Source of the DNA: Roseomonas populi
GTDB taxonomy: Bacteria; Pseudomonadota; Alphaproteobacteria; Acetobacterales; Acetobacteraceae
NCBI RefSeq assembly: GCF_024594815.1
Contig: NZ_JANJOU010000013.1
Location: 62,001-126,000, forward strand
Reading direction: 5' to 3'
DNA: 64,000 nt
How positions within the stretch are numbered: the stretch's first letter is position 1; the number at the start of each line of letters is the position of its first letter. The notes under the pieces were generated by a model. The model saw nothing but the letters and a program-made list of their open reading frames with translations, did no database searches and was not told the DNA's origin. Of this stretch, positions 36,225 to 43,750 are shown in pieces. The position numbers and the translations under genes are program-made.

Positions 36225-37625
36225 ATGAGCGACCCCGCCCTCGGCCTGACCATGCTCGGGCTGTTCCTGTTCTTCATCCTGCTGGGCTTCCCCATCGCCT
36301 TCACGCTGATGGCCATGGGGCTGTTCTTCGGCTACCTCGGCATGGGCGACCGCATCTTCGACCTGCTCGTGCAGCGCACCTACGCGGTGATGGCGAACGA
36401 CGTGCTCATCTCCGTCCCGCTCTTCGTCTTCATGGGCTACGTGATCGAGCGGGCGAACATCCTGGACCGGCTGTTCCGATCCTTGCAGATGGCCTCCGGC
36501 AACATCCCCGGCAGCCTGGCGGTGGCCACCATGGCCACATGCGCGCTCTTCGCCACCGCCACGGGCATCGTGGGCGCGGTGGTCACGCTGATGGGGCTGC
36601 TCGCCTTCCCCGCCATGCTGAAGGCCGGCTACGACGTGCGGCTGGCAGCGGGCGTTACCTGCGCGGGCGGGTGCCTGGGCATCCTCATCCCGCCCTCCAT
36701 CATGCTGATCCTCTACGGGGCCACGGCGGGGGTCTCGGTGGTGCAGCTCTACGCCGCGGCCTTCATCCCCGGCGTGACGCTGGCGGTCTGCTATATCCTC
36801 TACATCATCATTCTCGCCATGCTGAAGCCGCGTATGGCGCCGCCCTTGCCGCCGGAGGAGCGGAACATTCCCTTCGGCCGGGTGGTCTGGGCGCTGGTCA
36901 GTTCCTTCGTGCCGCTGGCCCTGCTGATCGCCTCCGTGCTCGGCGCCATCCTCATGGGGCTGGCGACGCCCAGCGAGGCGGCGGCCATGGGCAGCCTCGG
37001 CTCCATCGTGCTCGCGATCGCCTACCGCGCCTTCACCTGGGCGAAGCTGAGGGAGAGCGTGTTCCTGACGGCCCGCACCTCCGCCATGGTGTGCTGGCTT
37101 TTCGTCGGCTCCTACGTCTTCTCCTCCGTCTTCGGCTATCTCGGCGGGCAGTCCGTGGTGGAGGAGTTCGTCAAGTCGCTGCCGCTGAACAGCTTCACCT
37201 TCATGATCCTGGCGCAGGCCATCATCTTCGTGCTCGGCTGGCCGCTGGAATGGACGGAGATCATCGTGATCTTCGTGCCGATCTTCCTGCCGCTGCTGGA
37301 CGACTTCGGCGTCTCGCCCCTCTTCTTCGGGGTGATGATCGCCCTCAACCTGCAGACCTCCTTCCTCTCCCCGCCGGTCGCGATGGCGACCTTCTACCTC
37401 AAGGGCGTGGCGCCGAAGCACGTGCGGCTGGAGGACATCTTCGCCGGCGTGATGCCCTTCATCTACATCGTCGTCGCGACCATGGTGGTGATGTACTTCG
37501 CGCCGGGGCTGGTGACCTGGCTGCCGGAGACTCTCTACGGCGGCGACGCGCCCGCCGATCCCGGCCTGTCCATGGAAGCCCCGCCGAGCGGCGGCTTCAC
37601 CGAGGAGGAGGTGCTGCGCGAGTGA
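36225..37625 (+). CDS. TRAP transporter large permease (DctM type)
   Basis: 466-residue polytopic permease subunit (about 12 helices) that performs sodium-coupled import with DctQ. Family segments: LLGFPIAFTLMAMGLFFGYLG, VPLFVFMGYVIERANI, GGCLGILIPPSIMLILYGATAGVSVVQLYAAAFIPG, LMGLATPSEAAAMGSLGSI, VLGWPLEWTEIIVIFVPIFLPLL and QTSFLSPPVAMATFYLKGVAP. Length and motifs are normal. Its last four bases overlap the start of the hydratase-like gene (GTGA), so the two are coupled. Confidence 0.94.
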   Translation: MSDPALGLTMLGLFLFFILLGFPIAFTLMAMGLFFGYLGMGDRIFDLLVQRTYAVMANDVLISVPLFVFMGYVIERANILDRLFRSLQMASGNIPGSLAVATMATCALFATATGIVGAVVTLMGLLAFPAMLKAGYDVRLAAGVTCAGGCLGILIPPSIMLILYGATAGVSVVQLYAAAFIPGVTLAVCYILYIIILAMLKPRMAPPLPPEERNIPFGRVVWALVSSFVPLALLIASVLGAILMGLATPSEAAAMGSLGSIVLAIAYRAFTWAKLRESVFLTARTSAMVCWLFVGSYVFSSVFGYLGGQSVVEEFVKSLPLNSFTFMILAQAIIFVLGWPLEWTEIIVIFVPIFLPLLDDFGVSPLFFGVMIALNLQTSFLSPPVAMATFYLKGVAPKHVRLEDIFAGVMPFIYIVVATMVVMYFAPGLVTWLPETLYGGDAPADPGLSMEAPPSGGFTEEEVLRE

Positions 37626-38272
37626 CCCGTGCCGCCCGCGCCGCATCCTGGCTCGCCGAGGCCCTCTCCACCGGCCGGCCGCTCGCCGCCCTGCCGCCCG
37701 ACGTGGCTCCGCGCGGCCGCGCGGAGGGCGAGCGGGTGGCCCTGGCCGTGCTGGACGCGCTGGGCATCGTGCCCTGCGGCCTGCGGATGCTGCACGGCAC
37801 CATCGGCCCCATGATCGAAACCCGCCTGCTGCCGAGCGGCGCAACCGCCGCCCCGCTGCGGCACCCCGTCGCCACCGGCGCGCTCGTCGGCGTGCTGGCC
37901 GAGGTGTTGCGGCCCGATGAGGATTCGCGGCCGCGCCTGGCGGCGCTGCACGCCGCGATCGACATCTCGGACCACCGCTTCACCCACGCGCCGGAAGCGC
38001 GTGGCGCGCGCGTGGCGGACCTCAACGGCCTCGGCTTCGTCGTCGCCGGCCCGCCGATGGACGACCCGCCGGAGCAGATCGCGCTTGAGGGACGCACGCT
38101 GCGCGTGCGCGACGTCCTCGCCCCCGTGGCGGCGGAGGCGCGGCGCCTCGGCGGGCTACCGGCCGGCGCCCTGCTGGTCGCCGCGGGCCTCACCGGCCCG
38201 CTCCCGGCCGATGACGGTGCGGTGGCGGCGGATTTTGGGCCGGCGGGCAGGATCTCAGCACGGATCGCCTGA
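37622..38272 (+). CDS. 2-keto-4-pentenoate hydratase-like protein (MhpD/FAH superfamily)
   Basis: 216-residue protein in the TRAP operon. The N-terminal LAEALSTGRPLAALPPDVAPRGRAEGERVALAVLDALG is a Hpd/MhpD-like helical pattern, and the segments AAIDISDHRF, RVADLNGLGFVVAGPPM and PVAAEARRLGGLPAGALLVAAGLTGPLPADDGAVAADFGPAG match the end of 2-keto-4-pentenoate hydratases (ASDF...NG-x-V-x-x-G...G-x-F). The protein is shorter than the usual 260 residues and its metal ligands could not all be placed. It begins with GTG at 37622, overlapping the dctM stop. It may process the imported acid; that is inference. Confidence 0.6.
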   Translation: MTRAARAASWLAEALSTGRPLAALPPDVAPRGRAEGERVALAVLDALGIVPCGLRMLHGTIGPMIETRLLPSGATAAPLRHPVATGALVGVLAEVLRPDEDSRPRLAALHAAIDISDHRFTHAPEARGARVADLNGLGFVVAGPPMDDPPEQIALEGRTLRVRDVLAPVAAEARRLGGLPAGALLVAAGLTGPLPADDGAVAADFGPAGRISARIA

Positions 38273-38478
38273 GCGCCCGGCAGATCTTCCGCAGATCATT
38301 CGGCGCCGCGTTCACTTCCCCGAGAATTGGCTCTGGCGACACGACCCGGCATCGTTTTACGCTTCCCCCGATGGGTCTGCGCGACGGCCCATCCCCGTGG
38401 TGGCCGGAAGCGGCCGCCCGAGGCAACCGAGGTCCGGGCAGCGTCGCGCCCCGGGGGGATTCAGGACCAAGTCCAATC

Positions 38479-40188
38479 ATGAGCACCGTGTATTCATCAA
38501 CCGTCGCGGCGGAGCGGAACCGCCCGATGACGAAGGAGGAGAGGAAGGTCATCCTCGGCTCCTCCCTCGGCACCGTCTTCGAGTGGTACGACTTCTATCT
38601 CTACGGCAGCCTGGCCGGGCTGATCGGCACGCACTTCTTCAGCCAGTACCCCGAGGGCACGCGCAACATCTTCGCGCTGCTGACCTTCGCGGCGGGCTTC
38701 CTGGTGCGGCCCTTCGGCGCCATCGTCTTCGGGCGCATCGGCGACCTGGTGGGGCGGAAGTATACCTTCCTCGTCACCATCCTCATCATGGGCGCCTCCA
38801 CCTTCATCGTCGGCCTCCTCCCCGGCTCGGACACCATCGGCATCCTCGCGCCGATCCTGCTCATCGTGCTGCGCTGCCTCCAGGGCCTCGCGCTCGGCGG
38901 AGAGTACGGCGGCGCCGCCACCTACGTGGCCGAGCACGCGCCGAACGGCCGGCGCGGCTTCTACACCTCCTTCATCCAGATCACGGCGACGGCGGGGCTG
39001 TTCCTCTCGCTGCTGGTCATCCTGGGCGTCCGCACCTGGATCGGCGAGGCGGCCTTCGCCGAGTGGGGCTGGCGCGTTCCCTTCCTGCTCTCCGTCGTGC
39101 TGCTGGGCATCTCCGTCTGGATCCGCTCCACGCTGAACGAGAGCCCGGCCTTCAAGAAGATGAAGGAGGAGGGCACCGGCTCCAAGGCGCCGCTGTCCGA
39201 GGCCTTCGGCCAGTGGAAGAACGCCAAGTGGGCGCTGCTCGCGCTGCTCGGCCTCACCATGGGCCAGGCGGTGGTCTGGTACACCGGGCAGTTCTACGCG
39301 CTGTTCTTCCTCGGCTCGATCCTGAAGGTGGACGGCCCGACGACGAACCTGCTCATCGCCTGGGCGCTGCTCCTGGGCTCCGGCGGCTTCGTCCTCTTCG
39401 GCTGGCTGTCGGACAAGATCGGCCGCAAGCCGATCATCCTCGGTGGCTGCCTGCTGGCCGCGCTGACCTACTTCCCGCTGTTCAAGCTGCTGACGGCGGA
39501 GGCCAACCCGGCGCTGCACCAGGCGCAGCAGACCATCCCCGTGCAGGTGCTGACCAATCCGGCGACCTGCTCCTTCCAGTTCAACCCCGTCGGCACAGCG
39601 CGCTTCACCCAGCCCTGCGACATCGCCAAGGCCGCCCTCTCGCGCGCCTCGGTGCAGTACTCGGTCGAGGCGCTGCCGGCGAACACGGCGGATGCGGAGA
39701 CCGCGATCCGCATCAACAACGGCGCGCCCATCCGCGCCACGGACCCCACCTTCGCCCAGCAGCTCTCCGCGGGGCTGACGGCGGCGGGCTACCCGGCCGC
39801 GTCCAACCCGTCCGTCGTCAAGATGGCCGGCCCCTTCGACGTGTTCCGCGAGCAGACGGCCGTCATCATCGGCGTCCTCACCATCCTCGTGATCTACGTG
39901 ACCATGGTGTACGGCCCGATCGCGGCGGCGCTGGTGGAGCTCTTCCCCACGCGCATCCGCTACACCTCCATGTCGCTGCCCTACCATATCGGCAACGGCT
40001 GGTTCGGCGGGCTGCTGCCGGCCACCTCGCTGGCGATGGTCGCGCAGACCGGCGACATCTACTACGGCCTCTGGTACCCGATCGTCATCGCGGTCGCGAC
40101 CGTGATCATCGGTGCCATCTTCATCCCGGAAACCAAGGACCGCGATATCTTCGCGGCCGAGGAATCGGGGAACAACGCGCGGGCCTGA
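38479..40188 (+). CDS. MHS-family MFS transporter with large periplasmic insert
   Basis: 569-residue transporter of the metabolite:proton symporter group (ProP, KgtP, ShiA relatives). Seen: SSLGTVFEWYDFYLYGSL (helix 1), FGRIGDLVGRKYTFLV (loop 2-3 motif), LRCLQGLALGGEYGGAATYVAEHAP (helix 5) and FGWLSDKIGRKPIILGG in the second half. About 130 extra residues (near 335-470) interrupt the second half, after KLLTAEANPAL and before FREQTAVIIGVLTIL; this soluble region carries two cysteines (PATC and QPCD) that could pair in the periplasm. The substrate is unknown. A strong terminator follows 20 bases after the stop. Confidence 0.9.
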   Translation: MSTVYSSTVAAERNRPMTKEERKVILGSSLGTVFEWYDFYLYGSLAGLIGTHFFSQYPEGTRNIFALLTFAAGFLVRPFGAIVFGRIGDLVGRKYTFLVTILIMGASTFIVGLLPGSDTIGILAPILLIVLRCLQGLALGGEYGGAATYVAEHAPNGRRGFYTSFIQITATAGLFLSLLVILGVRTWIGEAAFAEWGWRVPFLLSVVLLGISVWIRSTLNESPAFKKMKEEGTGSKAPLSEAFGQWKNAKWALLALLGLTMGQAVVWYTGQFYALFFLGSILKVDGPTTNLLIAWALLLGSGGFVLFGWLSDKIGRKPIILGGCLLAALTYFPLFKLLTAEANPALHQAQQTIPVQVLTNPATCSFQFNPVGTARFTQPCDIAKAALSRASVQYSVEALPANTADAETAIRINNGAPIRATDPTFAQQLSAGLTAAGYPAASNPSVVKMAGPFDVFREQTAVIIGVLTILVIYVTMVYGPIAAALVELFPTRIRYTSMSLPYHIGNGWFGGLLPATSLAMVAQTGDIYYGLWYPIVIAVATVIIGAIFIPETKDRDIFAAEESGNNARA

Positions 40189-40207
40189 AGATCCGCGCAT
40201 CAAACTG

Positions 40208-40240
40208 GGGCGCCGGGAGAGATCCCGGCGCCCTTTCCTT
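40208..40240 (+). terminator. Intrinsic terminator after the MHS transporter gene
   Basis: An 11-bp perfect stem, GGGCGCCGGGA (40208-40218) with TCCCGGCGCCC (40223-40233), a GAGA loop and then TTTCCTTTTCC. It begins 20 bases after the stop at 40188, on the coding strand. Confidence 0.9.
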
Positions 40241-40308
40241 TTCCGGGCCTTGCACGCGCCCGCCACCCCACCCCAAGCTGAAGGCAACGAAGAGCGGGAG
40301 GAGGCGGC

Positions 40309-41124
40309 ATGCCGGACGGCGCTTCAGGGAGTCCCTTCCCCGTCCTCCTGCGCGAGGACCGGGGCGCGGTGGCCACCCTTGCCCTGAACCGGCCGGCGGC
40401 GCGGAACGGCCTCTCCCTCTCTCTCCTGGATGCGCTGCACTCGGAGCTGGAGGGGATTGCGGCGGACAGCACGGTCCGCTGCGTGGTGATCCGGGCGGAA
40501 GGCCCCGTCTTCTGCGCGGGCCACGACCTGAAGGAGATCACCGCGCATTTCGGCGATCCCGATGGCGGCCACGCCTTCTTCTCCGATTCCATGGCGCGTT
40601 GCGCGCGGGTGATGCAGGCTATCCCCGCCCTGCCCCAGCCGGTCATCGCTACCGTGCAGGGCCTGGCCACCGCCGCCGGATGCCAGTTGGTGGCTGCCTG
40701 CGACCTCGTGATCGCCGCGGAGGAGGCGCGCTTCTGCACGCCGGGCGTGGAGATCGGCCTGTTCTGCTCCACCCCCGCCGTCCCCCTCTCCCGCGCCGTG
40801 CCGCGCAAGGCGGCGATGGAGATGCTGCTGACCGGCGAGCCGATCGGGGCGGAGGAGGCGCGGCGCATCGGGCTGGTGAACCGGATCGTGCCGCGCGACG
40901 TGCTGGACGAGGCGGCGGCGGAGCTGGCCGCGGGAATCGCCGGCCGTTCGGCCTTCGCGGTGCAGCTGGGCAAGCGGACCTTCCACCGCCAGGCCGGGCT
41001 GCCGCTGGAGGAGGCCTACGCGTTGGCCGCGGCCGCGATGGTGGAGAACCTGCTGGCCGAGGACGCGGCCGAAGGGATCGGCGCCCTGCTTGAGAAGCGC
41101 GCGCCGGAGTGGAGGCACCGCTGA
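40309..41124 (+). CDS. Enoyl-CoA hydratase/isomerase family protein (ECHDC3-like)
   Basis: 271-residue crotonase-fold protein. The oxyanion-hole parts are present: VFCAGHDLKEI and ATAAGCQLVAACDLVIA. At the catalytic-Glu loop the classic PE-x-x-x-G-x-x-P-G-A-G-G is replaced by TPGVEIGLFCSTPAVPLSRAVPRKAAMEML, which is the sequence type of ECHDC3 and not of a standard FadB hydratase. It may therefore have weak or no hydratase activity; this is inference. GGGAGGAGG is upstream of the ATG, and its stop overlaps the acyl-CoA ligase start as TGATG. Confidence 0.88.
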   Translation: MPDGASGSPFPVLLREDRGAVATLALNRPAARNGLSLSLLDALHSELEGIAADSTVRCVVIRAEGPVFCAGHDLKEITAHFGDPDGGHAFFSDSMARCARVMQAIPALPQPVIATVQGLATAAGCQLVAACDLVIAAEEARFCTPGVEIGLFCSTPAVPLSRAVPRKAAMEMLLTGEPIGAEEARRIGLVNRIVPRDVLDEAAAELAAGIAGRSAFAVQLGKRTFHRQAGLPLEEAYALAAAAMVENLLAEDAAEGIGALLEKRAPEWRHR

Positions 41125-42764
41125 TGGACACAAACCCGCCGCCTTCCGCGAAGCAGGCTTATGACGCCCTGCCCCGCACCGGCGCCAACCACCGCGCCCT
41201 GACGCCCCTGCTGTTCGTGGAGCGCGCGGCGGCGACCTTCCCGGACCGCATCGCCGTCATCCACGGCGACCTGCGCCTGACATGGCGGCAGCACCGGGAC
41301 CGCTGCGTGCGCCTCGCCTCCGCGCTGGCCGCGCGCGGCATCGGGCGTGGGGACACGGTGGCGGCGCTGCTGCCGAATATCCCCGCCATGATCGAGTGCC
41401 ACAACGGCGTGCCGATGACCGGCGCGGTGCTGAACACCATCAACACGCGGCTGGATGCCGACACCATCGCCTACATCCTGGACCACGGCGAGGCGCGCGC
41501 CATCGTGGTGGACAGCGAGCTGGTGCCGCTGCTCGGCCGCGCGCTGGAGATGGTGGCGAACAAGCCCTTCGTGATCGAGGTGAAGGACCCCGTCGCGCCT
41601 TTCGACCACACGCTGGGCGGCGAGGATTATGATGCCTTCCTGGCGGGCGGCGACCCGGCCTTCGACTGGCAGCCGCCGGCGGACGAGTGGGACGCGATCG
41701 CGCTGAACTACACCTCCGGCACCACGGGGCGGCCGAAGGGCGTGGTGTACCACCATCGCGGCGCCTATCTCGGCGCCATCGGCGACATCCTGGCCTGCGG
41801 CATCCCGCCCGCGCCCGTCTATCTCTGGACGCTGCCGATGTTCCACTGCAACGGCTGGTGCTTCCCCTGGGCGGTGGCGGCCGCTTCCGGCACGCATGTC
41901 TGCCTGCGCGCCGTGCGCGGGCCGGCGATGTGGGACCTGATCCGCGCACATGGCGTGACGCATATGTGCGGCGCGCCCATCGTGCTGCAGACCCTGGTAA
42001 ACGACCCCGACCGCGTTCCCGGCACGGGGCTGGTCTTCGGCACCGCCGGTGCATCACCGCCGGAGGCCGTGCTGGCCGCCGCCGACGCGGCGGGCGTGAC
42101 GGTGCGCCACATCTACGGGCTGACGGAGTGCTACGGCCCTTCCGTGGTGAACGAGTGGCACCCCGAGCACGACGCCCTGCCCGCGCCGGAGCGCGCGGCG
42201 CTGATGGCGCGCCAGGGCGTGCGCTACGTGACGCTGGAGGCCTTCGACGTGCTGGACGCGAACGACAACCCCGTACCCGCCGATGCAAAGACGATGGGCG
42301 AGGTGGTGATGCGCGGCAACACGGTGATGAAGGGATACCTGAAGGACGCGGCGGCCACCGAGAAGGCCTTCGCGCGCGGCTGGTTCCGCACCGGCGACCT
42401 CGGCGTGAAGCACCCGGACGGGTACGTGCAGCTGAAGGACCGCGCGAAGGACATCATCATCTCCGGCGGGGAGAACATCTCCTCTATCGAGGTGGAGGAC
42501 GCGCTCTACAAGCACCCCGCCGTGGCAGTGGCCGCCGTGGTGGCCGCGCCGGACGAGAAATGGGGCGAGGTGCCCTGGGCCTTCGTGGAGCTGAAGCCCG
42601 ATGCCGAGGCCACCGAGGCCGCCCTCATCGCCCATGCGCGGGAGAGGCTGGCGAGCTTCAAGGTACCCAAGCGCGTGATCTTCCAGGAGGTGCCGAAGAC
42701 CTCCACCGGCAAGCTGCAGAAGGTGCCGCTGCGCCAGGCCGTGCGGGCGTGCGAGGTCGGCTGA
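41124..42764 (+). CDS. Acyl-CoA synthetase (AMP-binding, FadD/DmdB-like)
   Basis: 546-residue adenylate-forming ligase that joins an acid to CoA. Core motifs: YTSGTTGRPKGVVYHHRGAYL (P-loop, near 195), IYGLTECYGP, GEVVMRGNTVMKGYLKD, WFRTGDLGVKHPDGYVQLKDRAKDIIISGGENISSIEVEDALYKHP and KTSTGKLQK (C-terminal catalytic Lys). The overall type is medium/short-chain or methylmercaptopropionyl-CoA ligase-like; substrate not determined. Coupled directly to the enoyl-CoA hydratase-like gene (TGATG), so the two act in one acyl-CoA pathway. Confidence 0.92.
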   Translation: MDTNPPPSAKQAYDALPRTGANHRALTPLLFVERAAATFPDRIAVIHGDLRLTWRQHRDRCVRLASALAARGIGRGDTVAALLPNIPAMIECHNGVPMTGAVLNTINTRLDADTIAYILDHGEARAIVVDSELVPLLGRALEMVANKPFVIEVKDPVAPFDHTLGGEDYDAFLAGGDPAFDWQPPADEWDAIALNYTSGTTGRPKGVVYHHRGAYLGAIGDILACGIPPAPVYLWTLPMFHCNGWCFPWAVAAASGTHVCLRAVRGPAMWDLIRAHGVTHMCGAPIVLQTLVNDPDRVPGTGLVFGTAGASPPEAVLAAADAAGVTVRHIYGLTECYGPSVVNEWHPEHDALPAPERAALMARQGVRYVTLEAFDVLDANDNPVPADAKTMGEVVMRGNTVMKGYLKDAAATEKAFARGWFRTGDLGVKHPDGYVQLKDRAKDIIISGGENISSIEVEDALYKHPAVAVAAVVAAPDEKWGEVPWAFVELKPDAEATEAALIAHARERLASFKVPKRVIFQEVPKTSTGKLQKVPLRQAVRACEVG

Positions 42765-42774
42765 GGGCTGTCCG

Positions 42775-43038
42775 TCAGAGCGGCTCGTCGAAGGGGTTGG
42801 TGGGGTTCTTGAGCGTCATCCGCCCCCCGGCGACCTGGTCCAGGTCCGCATGGTTCAGCCGGCGTGGGCCCTGCGCGGACAGCGGCAGCTCGCCCGGCGC
42901 GATGCCGTATCCGGCGGCGCGCAACAGGGCAGAGGCCGCTTCCGGGTCGGCGGAAGCATCCAGCGCCGGCGCCAGGCGCGCCCGCAGCGCGGGATCGGCC
43001 TCCAGGTCCTGCTTCAGGCGCTGCATCTCGGTCGGCAC
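42775..43038 (-). CDS. Nif11-type leader peptide, RiPP precursor-like
   Basis: 87-residue small protein starting with GTG at 43038, supported by AGAGGAG seven bases upstream; an ATG at 43026 would give four residues fewer. The N-terminal helix MQRLKQDLEADPALRARLAPALDASADPEAASALLRAAGYG is the Nif11 leader pattern, and LNHADLDQVAGG (61-72) is the double-glycine cleavage end. What follows is only RMTLKNPTNPFDEPL, a short Pro/Asn-rich putative core without Cys or Ser and with two Thr. No modification enzyme, ABC exporter or other precursor is adjacent. It could be a RiPP precursor or a Nif11-like protein with another use. Confidence 0.78.
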   Translation of the reverse strand: MPTEMQRLKQDLEADPALRARLAPALDASADPEAASALLRAAGYGIAPGELPLSAQGPRRLNHADLDQVAGGRMTLKNPTNPFDEPL

Positions 43039-43145
43039 GGGGACTCTCCTCTTTCCTGGTGCCCAGGATAGCCCGGGCGGCGGGATCGGACAGGTGCAAC
43101 GGCTGTCGCCTTGCGGCCCCCCTGTCCCTGCAGCATGACTCCCAC

Positions 43146-43676
43146 ATGACAGAGATCCGCGACAGCCGGCCGGAGGACATCGCGGCGATCGCCCGCATCT
43201 ATCGCCATTGGGTGGAGACCGGCCGCGCCTCCTTCGAGCTGACCGCGCCGACCGAGGCGGAGATGGCCGCGCGGCGGGATACCATCCTGGCCGGTGGCCA
43301 CCCCCACCTTGTGGCGACTGACGAGGACGGCGCGGTGCTGGGCTATGCCTATGCCTCCGCCTATCGTCCCCGCCCGGCCTACCGCCACACGGTGGAGAAC
43401 TCCGTTTACGTTGCGCCCGGCGGCACGAAGGCGGGCACGGGCCGGGCACTTCTCGCCGCCCTGATCGCGCGCTGCGAGGCGGCGGATTTCCGGCTGATGG
43501 TCGCCGTGATCGGGGATTCGGCAAATACCCCTTCCATAAGGCTGCATGAGGCGCTGGGCTTCCACCACGTCGGCGTGCTGCCCTCCATCGGGCACAAGCA
43601 CGGGGTCTGGCTGGACACGGTGCTGATGGCCCGTGCCCTCGGCCCCGGGGATACGGCACCGCCCACCCGGCCCTGA
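43146..43676 (+). CDS. GNAT N-acetyltransferase, phosphinothricin-acetyltransferase type
   Basis: 176-residue acetyltransferase, a paralogue of the gene at 28312-28830. Matching elements: IRDSRPEDIAAIARIYRHWV, LGYAYASAYRPRPAYRHTVENSVYV, VAPGGTKAGTGRALLAALIARCEAADF (acetyl-CoA P-loop, here with GTKAGTG in place of RGQGVG) and VAVIGDSANTPSIRLHEALGF. Substrate unknown. It is divergent from the Nif11-type gene across 107 bases. Confidence 0.87.
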   Translation: MTEIRDSRPEDIAAIARIYRHWVETGRASFELTAPTEAEMAARRDTILAGGHPHLVATDEDGAVLGYAYASAYRPRPAYRHTVENSVYVAPGGTKAGTGRALLAALIARCEAADFRLMVAVIGDSANTPSIRLHEALGFHHVGVLPSIGHKHGVWLDTVLMARALGPGDTAPPTRP

Positions 43677-43750
43677 ACCGGAAATAACCTCTGTTGAACC
43701 GCGGCGGGGCGGGCGCGTTGTCCCCGGGCAATCCGGGAACAAAGAGGACC

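Noticed and set aside
37917-41093. A 1058-codon plus-strand frame across the hydratase, MHS and hydratase/isomerase genes
   Set aside because: It lies in another frame of three well-supported genes and gives an Arg-rich product without domains.
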